Below, piece by piece: positions 17,223 through 26,039 of a stretch of DNA of 64,000 nucleotides (positions are counted from its first letter, which is position 1; every line of letters starts with the position of its first letter). Below the pieces are notes generated by a model. That model was given only the letters and a program-made list of their open reading frames with translations, searched no databases and was not told the origin of the DNA. The DNA is from Acidobacteriaceae bacterium (GTDB taxonomy: Bacteria; Acidobacteriota; Terriglobia; Terriglobales; Acidobacteriaceae), in assembly GCA_003134655.1 (NCBI GenBank), contig PLBY01000155.1, forward strand, positions 106,559 through 170,558, in the 5' to 3' direction. Made by a program: the position numbers and the translations under genes.

Positions 17223-18224
17223 TTACTTGCGGAAGTGCTCCCAGCCTTTCGGATCGAGCTGGTAGGCGATGCCCTTGAGATTGCGGACGAGAATGAGTCG
17301 CGAACGAGTGATGTGGCCGATGTGGGTCAGCGCGACTCCGGCGATGTGCGACGGGACCCGCTTGCCGGGCCGAGCCGTGAACAGCAGTTCATAGTCCTCG
17401 CCGCCGTGGAGGGCCAGGTCAAGGTCGACTTCGCGCGCCGGCTTGCCGACACTAGCGCGGGGAATAAGTACAGCCTCGACCTCGGCTCCAACACCACTTT
17501 CTTCGCAGAGGTGGGCGAGATCGGTGGAAATCCCGTCGCTAGTGTCAATCATGGCAGAGGCAAGGCCCTTCTCGCGGAGAATACGTCCGAGTTCGACCCG
17601 GGGCTCGGGATAAAAGTGACGTGGATAGTCCCGGGGTTTCACCTTCTTCTTAGGCTTGGTCCTCATCTGCACGACTGCGGCCGCCGAGCCACCTAGTTCA
17701 CCGCTGACGAAGATGCGATCGCCGGGGCGGGCGCCGGAGCGCAGAACCGACTTCCCCCTGGGAGCGGTGCCAACCACGATGATGTCGGCCAGGATCCCGT
17801 TGGGCGATTCCGCGGTGTCGCCTCCGGCGAGGGTGACGCCGAATCTCTCCCCAAGACTGATCAGACTGCGGGCAAAGCGTCCCACCCAAGCCTGGGGCAG
17901 GTCGCGGGGCAAGGCCAGCGACAGGAACGCTGCCACGGGCTCGCCACCCATGGCGGCAATGTCGCTCAGGCCGCGCGCCAGGCAGCGGTGGCCGACCGAT
18001 TCCGGCGGATGCCAGTCGCGCCGGAAGTGAATGCCTTCCAGCGTCAAGTCGGTCGTGATCAGGGATTCTTTTCCCGGCAGCAGGCGCAGCACGGCGCAGT
18101 CATCTCCAATTCCAGTGAAAATCGTAGTGCCTGTGGGGCGGACACTCCTGTCCGCCGGCCTGCGCCGGTCAGATTTCGCCATGCGGCGAATCTGGGCAAT
18201 CAGCGCTTTTTCGGGGAGCGGCAC
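17223..18224 (-). CDS. thiL: Thiamine-monophosphate kinase
   Basis: 333 residues from GTG at 18224. ThiL makes thiamine diphosphate from thiamine monophosphate and ATP. Motifs seen: TGIGDDCAVL, TTDLTLEGIHFRRDWHPPESVGHRCLARGLSDIAAMGG, TLAGGDTAESPNG, SAMIDTSDGISTDLAHLCEESGVGAEV and HGGEDYELLFTA. Between the N-terminal ALIAQIRRMA and TGIGDD lies an Arg/Pro-rich stretch (about residues 18-34) that is the translation of a REP-like palindrome at 18132-18170. Key motifs are intact, so the enzyme is probably active. The C terminus is extended relative to short members. Confidence 0.94.
   Translation of the reverse strand: MPLPEKALIAQIRRMAKSDRRRPADRSVRPTGTTIFTGIGDDCAVLRLLPGKESLITTDLTLEGIHFRRDWHPPESVGHRCLARGLSDIAAMGGEPVAAFLSLALPRDLPQAWVGRFARSLISLGERFGVTLAGGDTAESPNGILADIIVVGTAPRGKSVLRSGARPGDRIFVSGELGGSAAAVVQMRTKPKKKVKPRDYPRHFYPEPRVELGRILREKGLASAMIDTSDGISTDLAHLCEESGVGAEVEAVLIPRASVGKPAREVDLDLALHGGEDYELLFTARPGKRVPSHIAGVALTHIGHITRSRLILVRNLKGIAYQLDPKGWEHFRK
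18132..18170. repeat. REP-like element inside thiL
   Basis: TGTGGGGCGGACA-CTCC-TGTCCGCC (18132-18156) is followed by the small hairpin CCGGC-CTGC-GCCGG. In reverse it ends GTCCGCCCCACA, the same CCCCACA end as family A, and has the same big-plus-small hairpin plan. Confidence 0.7.
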
Positions 18225-18326
18225 GGCGCAACTACTATACCGCCGACCATGAGATGGTAGGTGGTTCCGCAGGATTCACAAACCAGAGACTCGGGAAAGC
18301 GTACATCCGTAACCTGTCCCTCGGAG

Positions 18327-18620
18327 CCCCTGGTTACCCCGCCTTCGGTAACCGGAAAAGCCCTAGTGCCTCGTTGACAGGGGGAACCCAGTTTGTTACC
18401 GTTAACCAGTCATTCACAATACCCTTTGGCCGAGCTAAGTTCTGCAAGCGGTAGTAATTGCAGACGAGTACGGATTTGAAGCTTTGGTCGTAAGTTCTCG
18501 GTAGGAGTAGGGCGCGAGAAAGTTTCCATTCCCAAGATGGGAGCGTAGCCCGAAAAAGTCAGGTGGTCCGAACAGGCGTTTCGGCAGCTCAGAAACTGGG
18601 CCTGGAGTTCCGGACCTGAT
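18327..18620 (+). promoter_or_regulatory. Structured 5' leader of the M23 peptidase gene
   Basis: The 419-base gap before the peptidase gene contains several strong stems. The clearest is nested: GGTCCG (18565-18570), CAGGC (18573-18577) and GTTTC (18578-18582) pair with GAAAC (18592-18596), GCCTG (18600-18604) and CGGACC (18611-18616), ending about 20 bases before the ribosome-binding site. Upstream, GGGGGAACCCA (about 18379) and GAGCTAAGTTCTGCAAGCGG (about 18433) resemble short conserved stretches of the ydaO c-di-AMP riboswitch, but the GGGGTGAAT-type element is missing. A regulatory leader is likely; its class is unproven. Confidence 0.4.
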
Positions 18621-18643
18621 GTTTCAACAACTAGAGGAGCGAT

Positions 18644-19558
18644 TTGCAGAAACGCTTTTACATCCTTTTTGTGGCCCGCGGGGACGACGGCCAGTTGCGC
18701 AAAATCTCCATCCCCGTGCATTACCTGTACGTGTTCGTCGTGGGCGCCGCAATCGGATTCCTCAGCCTGACCGGCATCGCCAGCTCTTATACCCGCATGC
18801 TCCTGAAGGTTTCCCGCTACAACGAGTTGCGGACGGAAAAAGATCAGCTGAAAAACAACTATTCGCGCCTGGAGCAGGTGGCCAAAGAGCGCGACGTGCA
18901 GGTAGCGTCGCTGGGTTCGATCGCCGGAGAAGTTTCGGCCCTCTACGGTCTAAAGGCGCAGCCTACGCTGGTGACGGCAACCTCCGAGCAGATTCAGGAT
19001 GCCGATGTAAGTTCTTCGCTCGACCAGTTGCATGCCCTGCGGACTTCGGCCCTGACCGGGGCGACGATGGTCGGCCTGACCATGGGCCTGACACGCAATG
19101 CGACGACGGCCGACTGGTTCAAGGCCAATTCGGCTCCCAACCTATGGCCGGTCGAAGGCCAAGTGACGGGCAGCTTTGGCGAGCGGATTGATCCATTCAA
19201 CGGAGAAGGCGCATTCCACAGCGGCGTGGATATTGGCAGTAGCTATGGCGCCCGGATTATTGCTCCGGCGGATGGCAAGGTGGTATTCAGCGATCTCATG
19301 GGCGGCTACGGCAAGGCCATCATGATCGATCATGGCAACGGCATCAGCACTCGCTACGGCCACCTTTCAGGCTACGCCGTCACGGCTGGCCAGTCGGTGC
19401 ACCGCGGCGACGTGATCGGCTATGTGGGAGAGAGCGGACGCTCCACCGGGCCCCATCTTCATTACGAAGTCCGCATCAACGACACTCCAGTTAATCCCTA
19501 CAAGTACCTCCGCATTACGGTCGCCCACAGCAGCGGCGGCTTCGCTGCAGGAAGCTAG
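18644..19558 (+). CDS. M23 family peptidase (LytM domain)
   Basis: 304 residues from TTG at 18644, with AGAGGAG as ribosome-binding site. One N-terminal membrane span (about 27-46) is followed by a coiled-coil segment (LRTEKDQLKNNYSRLEQVAKERD) and a C-terminal LytM domain. The zinc motif is complete: HSGVDIG and HLHYEV, with RYGHLSGY between them. M23 enzymes cut peptidoglycan cross-links or activate amidases; the intact ligands suggest real hydrolase activity. The long structured leader suggests control at the RNA level. Confidence 0.9.
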   Translation: MQKRFYILFVARGDDGQLRKISIPVHYLYVFVVGAAIGFLSLTGIASSYTRMLLKVSRYNELRTEKDQLKNNYSRLEQVAKERDVQVASLGSIAGEVSALYGLKAQPTLVTATSEQIQDADVSSSLDQLHALRTSALTGATMVGLTMGLTRNATTADWFKANSAPNLWPVEGQVTGSFGERIDPFNGEGAFHSGVDIGSSYGARIIAPADGKVVFSDLMGGYGKAIMIDHGNGISTRYGHLSGYAVTAGQSVHRGDVIGYVGESGRSTGPHLHYEVRINDTPVNPYKYLRITVAHSSGGFAAGS

Positions 19559-19560
19559 AA

Positions 19561-19703
19561 ACAAGCTCTCAGCCGTCAGCCTTCCGCTAAGACAAATCTC
19601 GTCCCGCCACGTTCCAAATCGTGAAAAGCCATCAGTCGCGATGCAGTCTTAAGGATTCCCTCGCAGGATGTTGGGAACTGAAAGCTGACAGCTGACAGCT
19701 TTT
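19561..19703. repeat. Inverted repeat with AGCTGTCAGC-type arms
   Basis: AGCTCTCAGCCGTCAGC at the left and AGCTGACAGCTGACAGCTT at the right are largely complementary and flank about 100 bases between the convergent M23 and kinase genes. It may also act as a terminator. Confidence 0.5.
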
Positions 19704-22350
19704 AAGGCAGCTGCAGATCTAGAGCGTAGATCTCGTGCGAACTGACGTCGCGCACGGTGAGGACGCTTCCGTCTGGAGCCACGCCCGACCAGCTTCCCCA
19801 AACTCCCCCGAAGCGGTGCAGATCATTCCAGGAGAGAAAACGCTCGGAGCGGTTCGCGCCTAGTTTGAGCGTATGCATGGAAGGTTCAGCCGCGAGAAAT
19901 CGTTCAATGTAGATGGATTTGCTGTCCCGAGCCCAAACCGGGTAACCGATGGTCCCGTCTTCCGTGCGGAGCCATTCGGACCACTGACGGGTGCTGAGGT
20001 TGAACAGCATCAGCTTTTTCGAATCCGACGCCAGGGCCACCAGGTAACGGCCATCGGGAGACCAGCGGGGGCTGAACATTCCCCGAGAGCCAGGCACAGC
20101 GGAAGATTGTCGCGTCGACAGGTCAAAAATCTGAATCTCGAGTTCGCCCAAGTCCATTCCGTAGGAGGGACGGCCGAATGCGATCTGTCTCCCATCCGGC
20201 GACCATGTAGCGTCGTTTTCCTGGCGGTCCTGCGGGAGCAGTTCCTGCGGCGTTCCGCCCTGGGCAGAGATCAAGTAAATCTTCCAGGGCTTCCCCGTTT
20301 CGGTTCCGATGAAGGCGATCTGTTTGCCATCCGGCGACCAACGCGGCAGGGTGGCATATACGGGCCAGTACGTGAGCTGCATTTTTTGCGAACCGTCAGC
20401 GCGAGCCCGCCAAAGCGTCAATTCCGGATAGCTGATGTACACGATCCATTCACCATCGGGTGAAAAGTCCGCCTCACCGGCCGAAACGCCAGAGAGAAAT
20501 GGAAGGAACTGGCGCGAGCGCGAATCGTACCGCACCAACTCTCCCTGAAGTAGTTCACCGTTGGCGAAGATGCGATTGCCGTCGGGGCTGGAAACGGGGT
20601 CCGAATACCACAGCGGCCCGGTGGTGAGTTGCGCGGGTGCGGGATTGCGGTGGAACGGGCGATGGCTTTCGCTCACGGCCCACAGGTCCTTGGTGCCTGT
20701 CGAAGGCTGGACTTCGAAGATGTAATAGCGGCCGTCGCGCGTCCAGTCCCCGCAGCACACCATGGCATCGGTCTTCCATCCAGGAAATACTGGGTGCAGA
20801 TCAGAACCATCCGGCTTCATCTCCCAAAGAGAAGAAATGTTGTTTCCGGTGGGCTTGAGGGTCATGCGCAAACGCTGGCCGTCCGGTGAAAAGCGGATGC
20901 CGCTCGGGATCTCGGAGAAACTTCTCACCCTTCGCGACTGGCTGCCATCGGCATTGGCGAAGTAGAGGTCAAGTCCTTTCAGGAAAACGAGATGCTGACC
21001 GTCCGGGGACCACGCAGCTTCCCGGGCTTCAATGTCGTCAAGGCGGCGAGGCGAGCCGGCCGGCAGGGGCAGAGCCCACAGCGGCGCGGGGGACGTACCC
21101 TGGTAGTCCGATATCAGCAAGGTGGAGTGGTCTGGGCTCAGTCCGAAAATGTTGATGTTCTGGAACGGCACTGGAATGGGGAAGGTTTCGCCCCCGGAGG
21201 CAGAAACCTGCCCCGCGACCATATGACCGCTCGAGAACTCAGAAAAGTAGATGCGCGAGCCGTCGGTCACGAGTTGGTCCTTGAACATACCGTCACGCGT
21301 GATCTGCTTCAGGCCCACAAGCTTGGGTGGGGCAATGGGAAGCAGGAGCCATGCGACAGCAATAACCGCAACGATCAGCAGCGCCACAGAGGTTGCAACG
21401 GCTGCCGGACGCTTCACTTTTCCTTGCTGCAGCGCGGCAGTGGAGCGCGAAACATGGCCCGTGGCAGAGAGCACTTTGTCGGAATCGGTGTCGCGCTTGA
21501 GTCGCTTCAGATCAGCCCGAAGTTCCGAGGCACTCTGGTAGCGGACATCACGCTCCTTCTCCAGCGCCGTGTTGATAATCCGCTCACACTCCGGTGGCAA
21601 AGCTGGATTCAGACGCCCCACGGCAGCCGGGAGCTTGTGGAGTATGGAATCGAAGATGGCGGCCGAAGTGTTCCCGGAAAACGGCAGAGTCCCGGTCGCC
21701 ATTTCGTATAACACGGTCCCGAAGGAGAACAAATCCGTGCGCGGGTCCAGGTCCTTTCCCAAAGCCTGCTCCGGAGACATGTAAGCGACGGTCCCCAAGG
21801 CAGTGCCCGGACTGGTGAGATTGCTTTCGCTGGCCGTGGTAGCCATGCCGATGGAAACCGGCGCGCTCAACTTCGCCAAACCGAAGTCGAGCAACTTGGC
21901 GTGCCCGCGGTCGGTGACGAAGATATTCCCGGGCTTGATGTCGCGGTGGATAATCCCGCGGGCATGCGCGGCATCGAGGGCATCGGCAATCTCGATGGCG
22001 AGCTCCAGCAGACGATCGAACTCCAGCGGCGCACCGCGGAGCAATTCCCGCAAGGAGTGGCCTTCCAGACACTCCATCGCAATGAAGAAATTGCCCTGCT
22101 GCTCTCCGACTTCGTAAATGGTGCAGATGTTGGGATGATTCAGCGCCGAAGCGGCACGCGCCTCCCTCCGGAAGCGTTCATAGGCCTGGGAGTCATGAGC
22201 GAGGTCGTCCGACAGAAACTTGAGGGCAACGAAGCGGCCGAGTTCCAGGTCCTCGGCCTTGTAGACCACACTCATCCCGCCACTGCCCAGGCGCTCTAAG
22301 ACTCGGTAGTGGGAGATGGACTGGCCCGCGATGGCGTGCAGTGTAGACAC
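19702..22350 (-). CDS. Ser/Thr protein kinase with PD40/TolB-type propeller
   Basis: 882 residues from GTG at 22350. The kinase domain (about 15-285) has the glycine loop LGSGGMSVVYK, ATP lysine K44, HRDIKPGN with D137, and DFG at 155-157, all intact. One membrane span follows (about 316-340). The remaining ~540 residues are repeated PD40/WD40-like units (SPDGQHLVF, SPDGKQIAFIG, SPDGRYLVALAS), forecast to form a periplasmic propeller. This kinase-TM-propeller plan is common in Acidobacteriota and suggests an envelope sensor. It is divergent from a second kinase gene. Confidence 0.92.
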   Translation of the reverse strand: MSTLHAIAGQSISHYRVLERLGSGGMSVVYKAEDLELGRFVALKFLSDDLAHDSQAYERFRREARAASALNHPNICTIYEVGEQQGNFFIAMECLEGHSLRELLRGAPLEFDRLLELAIEIADALDAAHARGIIHRDIKPGNIFVTDRGHAKLLDFGLAKLSAPVSIGMATTASESNLTSPGTALGTVAYMSPEQALGKDLDPRTDLFSFGTVLYEMATGTLPFSGNTSAAIFDSILHKLPAAVGRLNPALPPECERIINTALEKERDVRYQSASELRADLKRLKRDTDSDKVLSATGHVSRSTAALQQGKVKRPAAVATSVALLIVAVIAVAWLLLPIAPPKLVGLKQITRDGMFKDQLVTDGSRIYFSEFSSGHMVAGQVSASGGETFPIPVPFQNINIFGLSPDHSTLLISDYQGTSPAPLWALPLPAGSPRRLDDIEAREAAWSPDGQHLVFLKGLDLYFANADGSQSRRVRSFSEIPSGIRFSPDGQRLRMTLKPTGNNISSLWEMKPDGSDLHPVFPGWKTDAMVCCGDWTRDGRYYIFEVQPSTGTKDLWAVSESHRPFHRNPAPAQLTTGPLWYSDPVSSPDGNRIFANGELLQGELVRYDSRSRQFLPFLSGVSAGEADFSPDGEWIVYISYPELTLWRARADGSQKMQLTYWPVYATLPRWSPDGKQIAFIGTETGKPWKIYLISAQGGTPQELLPQDRQENDATWSPDGRQIAFGRPSYGMDLGELEIQIFDLSTRQSSAVPGSRGMFSPRWSPDGRYLVALASDSKKLMLFNLSTRQWSEWLRTEDGTIGYPVWARDSKSIYIERFLAAEPSMHTLKLGANRSERFLSWNDLHRFGGVWGSWSGVAPDGSVLTVRDVSSHEIYALDLQLP

Positions 22351-22633
22351 CGGTACGGTACCCCTTGGAATGCTACAAAACCGCTCCGCAGGGGTAAGTG
22401 CCCAAAGTCACAAGAGCCCGTGATTCCAGGGTGCACCCCCGGGTCTCACCGCCGACGAGCGCAGACCCGCCACGGGGAACGCATTTCTCTCGCCCGGAAT
22501 GCAAGAACAGGCTGTTACCGGGGTAATGGAGCGATCCAAACAGGGTGCGGATAACGGTGTCCGTGGCACTAACATAGTAGAAATCCTTCCCTAGTGACGT
22601 GGCGGAGCTATAGCTCCGCTCAAGGACGACTCC
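22351..22633. promoter_or_regulatory. Divergent promoter region between two kinase genes
   Basis: 283 bases separate the two start codons. I see small palindromes (for example CACCGGTACGGTACC) but no convincing -35/-10 pair or sigma-54 site. Confidence 0.3.
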
Positions 22634-24232
22634 ATGGAGAATCCCGAGATCAAACGGTTTGGCCGCTACGAGATCGTGGCGGAATTGGGCCGCGGGGCCA
22701 TGGGTGTGGTGTACAAGGCCCAGGACCCGCAGATCAATCGCACGGTCGCGGTGAAAACCGTTTCGCTGTCGGGCCAGGAGCCGGACGAGGAAAAGGAATT
22801 TCGCCTGCGGTTTAATCACGAGGCGCAGGCCGCGGGACGTCTGCACCATCCTGGCATCGTCGCCATTTTTGATGTCGGAGAGAATCCCGAGAACGGCGAT
22901 CCCTACATCGTTCTGGAGTATGTAGCAGGCGAATCTCTGAACCGGATTCTGGCGCGCGAAAAGAAGCTCCCGCTGGACACGGCGCTGCAACTGGTGGAAG
23001 AGGTCGCCGAGGCGCTCGACTACGCCCATGCCCAGGGCGTAATTCATCGCGACATTAAGCCCGGTAATATTCTGATTAACGAGGATGGCCACGCCAAGAT
23101 CGCCGACTTCGGGATCGCCAAGCTGAACCTCGCGCACTTCACCCTGCCTGGAAAGGTGCTGGGAACTCCAGCCTATATGTCGCCGGAACAGTTAAGCGGC
23201 GAAGGACTGGATGGGCGCTCGGATCTTTTCTCACTCGGCGTCATTCTGTACGCCATGGTTACCGGGCATTCTCCGTTCCAGGGAGACAGCGCGACCACGG
23301 TGTGCTTCAAGGTGGCGAATCGTGAGCCCGTGGAGGCGAGCGCGCTGGACATGACCTTGCCCCGTGAACTGGATGAAGTAATTTCGCGCGCGATGGCGAA
23401 GAATCCGGAAGACCGCTACCAGCGAGGCGCGGAATTGGCAGAGGACGTACGCCAGTTGCAGCAGATGTTCAAGCCGGGTTCGACGACGACGTCGCTCCGA
23501 GCAGTCGCACCGCTTGCCACGGCCTCGACCGGAACGCGCGCTCGAACCACCAGCCAGGCGGCCTCAGCAACCAATCACGTGGCCCAGGTGGCGAGGGCTA
23601 ACAACGCAGTCCGCAGCGCGATTCGCAAGGCCCCGCTCCGGGATCTGATTCTGGGTGCGGCCACGCTGATCGCGCTGGTGTTTGTCGCGGCTCAATCGAG
23701 GCTGCAGGTTACGCCCCCTAAAGAAGCGGCGAGTGCTTACGTGACTCCTCCCAGCACCGCAGGAAGCAGTATCAGTCCGAGTTCTGCAAAAGATTTGCCT
23801 GGCGCAGCGGCAGTTGCAGTTCCGGCGACGCCAGCCCCCGCTAGCGCCCCGCCGCAGAAACGTCGTTCTTCAACTGCACATGCGACCAGTCCAATCGTTG
23901 TGCCCCTTTCCAATCTCGATCTCGCGGTTCAGCATCAGTTCAAAGATGCCACCCTGTTCGTTTGGGTCGATGACAAGCTGATGTTGACGAAGCCGTTGCA
24001 CGGGGCCGCGCAGAAGCATCTGGTCGTGTTCAACGGAATGCGGGGTGTGGAGTCGGAGACTCTGAAGATCCCTGCGGGAAAGCATGTGATCCGCGTAAGG
24101 GCACTCTCGGCCGATGAGACGATCGACCTGTCCCGGACGGCTTCCGGTGAGTTCATCGGGGGCGCCGACAAGGCTCTGCACGTCACCATCGACAAGCACA
24201 ACACCGTGATGCGGCTGAGTTGGGGTCAGTAG
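22634..24232 (+). CDS. Ser/Thr protein kinase with C-terminal extracytoplasmic domain
   Basis: 532 residues. The kinase domain (about 10-270) is complete: LGRGAMGVVYKA, K41, HRDIKPGN with D140, DFG at 158-160. A membrane span near 335-355 (LILGAATLIALVFVAAQ) is followed by a Pro/Ala/Ser linker and a C-terminal beta-rich domain (LFVWVDDKLMLTKPLHG ... GKHVIRVRALSADE). No PASTA or propeller repeats are present. Two divergent kinases may respond to one another or to one envelope signal, but no substrate can be named. Confidence 0.9.
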   Translation: MENPEIKRFGRYEIVAELGRGAMGVVYKAQDPQINRTVAVKTVSLSGQEPDEEKEFRLRFNHEAQAAGRLHHPGIVAIFDVGENPENGDPYIVLEYVAGESLNRILAREKKLPLDTALQLVEEVAEALDYAHAQGVIHRDIKPGNILINEDGHAKIADFGIAKLNLAHFTLPGKVLGTPAYMSPEQLSGEGLDGRSDLFSLGVILYAMVTGHSPFQGDSATTVCFKVANREPVEASALDMTLPRELDEVISRAMAKNPEDRYQRGAELAEDVRQLQQMFKPGSTTTSLRAVAPLATASTGTRARTTSQAASATNHVAQVARANNAVRSAIRKAPLRDLILGAATLIALVFVAAQSRLQVTPPKEAASAYVTPPSTAGSSISPSSAKDLPGAAAVAVPATPAPASAPPQKRRSSTAHATSPIVVPLSNLDLAVQHQFKDATLFVWVDDKLMLTKPLHGAAQKHLVVFNGMRGVESETLKIPAGKHVIRVRALSADETIDLSRTASGEFIGGADKALHVTIDKHNTVMRLSWGQ

Positions 24233-24281
24233 GCGGCTGAACTGCGGTAGGCCGCTGAGTTGGGGTCAAGTAAGCCGCTGC
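24212..24281 (+). repeat. Short direct duplication at the kinase 3' end
   Basis: CGCTGAGTTGGGGTCA with its following GTAGGCGGCTG/AGTAAGCCGCTG occurs twice, once over the stop codon and once just after it. The remaining gap to 24456 shows only a TTTTGGGTGGCGCAG motif shared with 38838. Confidence 0.5.
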
Positions 24282-24456
24282 CACGTCTTCACAGTTTGCT
24301 GAGAAACTCCCTTTTGGGTGGCGCAGAGCTTCGAGTTGAGTCGCTCGCCCAATCTCCCCACCCACAACCACAACTGGGCCGCTCTCTCATAATGCATTGA
24401 CCAGCGGTCAAAGCGTGCTATCGCCTGTTTAGAACAGCCGTGCTAATTTAGCGACC

Positions 24457-25203
24457 ATGAGCGACATTGATCCCGAAGTCCTTGCGCAAGCAAAGCGCGA
24501 TTATGGGGAGAACTGCGAGTTAGTTAAACTGACAGAATGGTCGTATCAGTTTAAGTGCGGCGAGAAGTCTTTTTGCAGGATTTCTAGATTCATTGCGGAA
24601 AAAGGGTTTGCGGTCAGCGCCTCCGAAATTCGCCGCCGCTGGCCTGCGATGGATCATCGGGAGCGAATCGATTTCGCGTGCAATTTTCAGGCCAAGGAAA
24701 CTTGGACGACGAATGATGATGAAATTTTGGATGTCATCATGAGTGACGGCGACGACGACATTTGGAGCGGCTGCGCACTGGGTATGTTGAGGCACAGCAA
24801 TCGCAATCGTGTCGTGGAGTTTCTCATCGAGCGCATAGGATTGAACGAGAGCGGCCATGCGCCACTCAACTACATACAAGCACTCGGCCTAGCAGGTGAT
24901 CGCCGTGCAACTGAAGTGATTCGACCTTACTACGACAAATTCTCAAAGGCCATGGAAGCCGAAGCTGTCAGCGGCATACCAGACGACATTTATTGGGGAC
25001 CGATTCCATATTTTTCTTTCTTGTGTGTGGCAGCGGACCTCTTCAGGATTGAGGGCGCTAAGGAGTACGAGCAGGCAATCAAACGATACTTTGATCATTC
25101 CAACGAGCAAGTGCGCTGGTGGGCAGAGCATGCGTTGGATTTCAAAGGCCCTACTACCCTGAAGAGGAACGCGGAATACGCGAGAACAGGGCGATTTCCG
25201 TAG
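24457..25203 (+). CDS. Unrecognised protein with HEAT-like helical character
   Basis: 248 residues. I do not recognise a family. The middle (IWSGCALGMLRHSNRNRVVEFLIERIG ... NYIQALGLAGDRRATEVIRPYYDKF) has the helix-pair periodicity and asparagine/arginine turns of HEAT-like repeats; there is no signal peptide or membrane span, so it is probably cytoplasmic. Codon use is visibly less GC-rich than in neighbours (GTTAGTTAAACTG, ATTGAT), which suggests recent acquisition. It stands alone, with no operon partner. Confidence 0.6.
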   Translation: MSDIDPEVLAQAKRDYGENCELVKLTEWSYQFKCGEKSFCRISRFIAEKGFAVSASEIRRRWPAMDHRERIDFACNFQAKETWTTNDDEILDVIMSDGDDDIWSGCALGMLRHSNRNRVVEFLIERIGLNESGHAPLNYIQALGLAGDRRATEVIRPYYDKFSKAMEAEAVSGIPDDIYWGPIPYFSFLCVAADLFRIEGAKEYEQAIKRYFDHSNEQVRWWAEHALDFKGPTTLKRNAEYARTGRFP

Positions 25204-25286
25204 TTGACGTAAAATCACGGTTACACTCCCCGACTGAGTTCTTTCAGCAAACTGTTTAGCGGCGTGCGCCTAGATGCAATGACCCG

Positions 25287-25451
25287 CTATTCGTCCCGCA
25301 GCGCCACCGCGATCAACAACAGCGTCACTCCTCCGAATGTGACCGGATCGGTTGCGGTCACGCCGAACAACAGCGACGACACCGCCCGCGTCAGCGCAAA
25401 CGATCCTACGATTCCAATCGCCACGCCGATCAAGATCCGCGAGTTATCATC
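25287..25451 (-). pseudogene. Remnant of a MacB/FtsX-type ABC permease
   Basis: About 54 codons translate to ILIGVAIGIVGSFALTRAVSSLLFGVTATDP followed by VTFGGVTLLLIAVALRDE. In full-length proteins of this permease class the segment after LLL.. continues through a last membrane span and an ARRATRVDP-type end before ALRYE; here that stretch is deleted and the rest of the ~800-residue protein is absent. It borders the DUF3592-like gene and is best read as a gene fossil. Confidence 0.7.
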
Positions 25452-25462
25452 CGCCGCGGTGC

Positions 25463-25855
25463 TTACTGGCGCAACCCCATCCAATTTTCCGAGACTACCA
25501 GGGAATTCCCAGGATTTTGGGGATCGTACTTCACCGAAGTGTGAAGCCCGAGGCGGCAGGAGTGAAGGTTGATCCAGTGCCGCAGGTAGGTGACATCCTG
25601 CGAGCATTCGTAGGTTACGCCCGCCACGTCGTATTTATAGATGAGCATGATGGCGGCGTGGTAGGTGCTCGTGACCGCCAGTTCCTGCACGTCAATCACG
25701 GTGCCATCGGTGATGCGGCCTGTGCCCTCGAGCCACGCCCTGCGCTCGCGTTCCAGTTGATCAGCCGTCTTCGGCTTGCGTCGCAGCAGCGCGTAGGCAC
25801 CCAGCACTGCGACGCCGCCCGCTGCAACTAATCCATAGAGTCGTAGTGAATCCAT
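25463..25855 (-). CDS. DUF3592-like small membrane protein
   Basis: 130 residues with one N-terminal span (LYGLVAAGGVAVLGAYALL) and a beta-rich domain containing GRITDGTVIDVQELAVTSTYHAAIMLIYKYDVAGVTYEC and VKYDPQNPGNSLV, the pattern of DUF3592-like proteins. The function of the group is unknown. It runs towards the permease remnant. Confidence 0.55.
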   Translation of the reverse strand: MDSLRLYGLVAAGGVAVLGAYALLRRKPKTADQLERERRAWLEGTGRITDGTVIDVQELAVTSTYHAAIMLIYKYDVAGVTYECSQDVTYLRHWINLHSCRLGLHTSVKYDPQNPGNSLVVSENWMGLRQ

Positions 25856-26039
25856 ACGTAAGGTGGGTTGAAATCGGTTCGTGCTCCGCCGACTTCCCTA
25901 TCAGCATAAGCTGAAAGCCAGATGCGTGGAAGTGGTTGTGGGGTTACGGAGGTGCCACTGGCTGTGAAAAACTTGCGGGCGGCGGAAAAGTCCCATCTTG
26001 ATCTAGAATCAGCCGCGGGTTTGTTCAGCGAGGTAGCAG

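Noticed and set aside
18254..18460. Cyclic-di-GMP (GEMM) riboswitch
   Set aside because: Pieces such as GGTTACC...GGTAACC occur, but the conserved GEMM core is not found in either direction.
22351..22633. Sigma-54 promoter between the kinases
   Set aside because: A TGGCAC is present near 22563, but no TGC element occurs at the required spacing.
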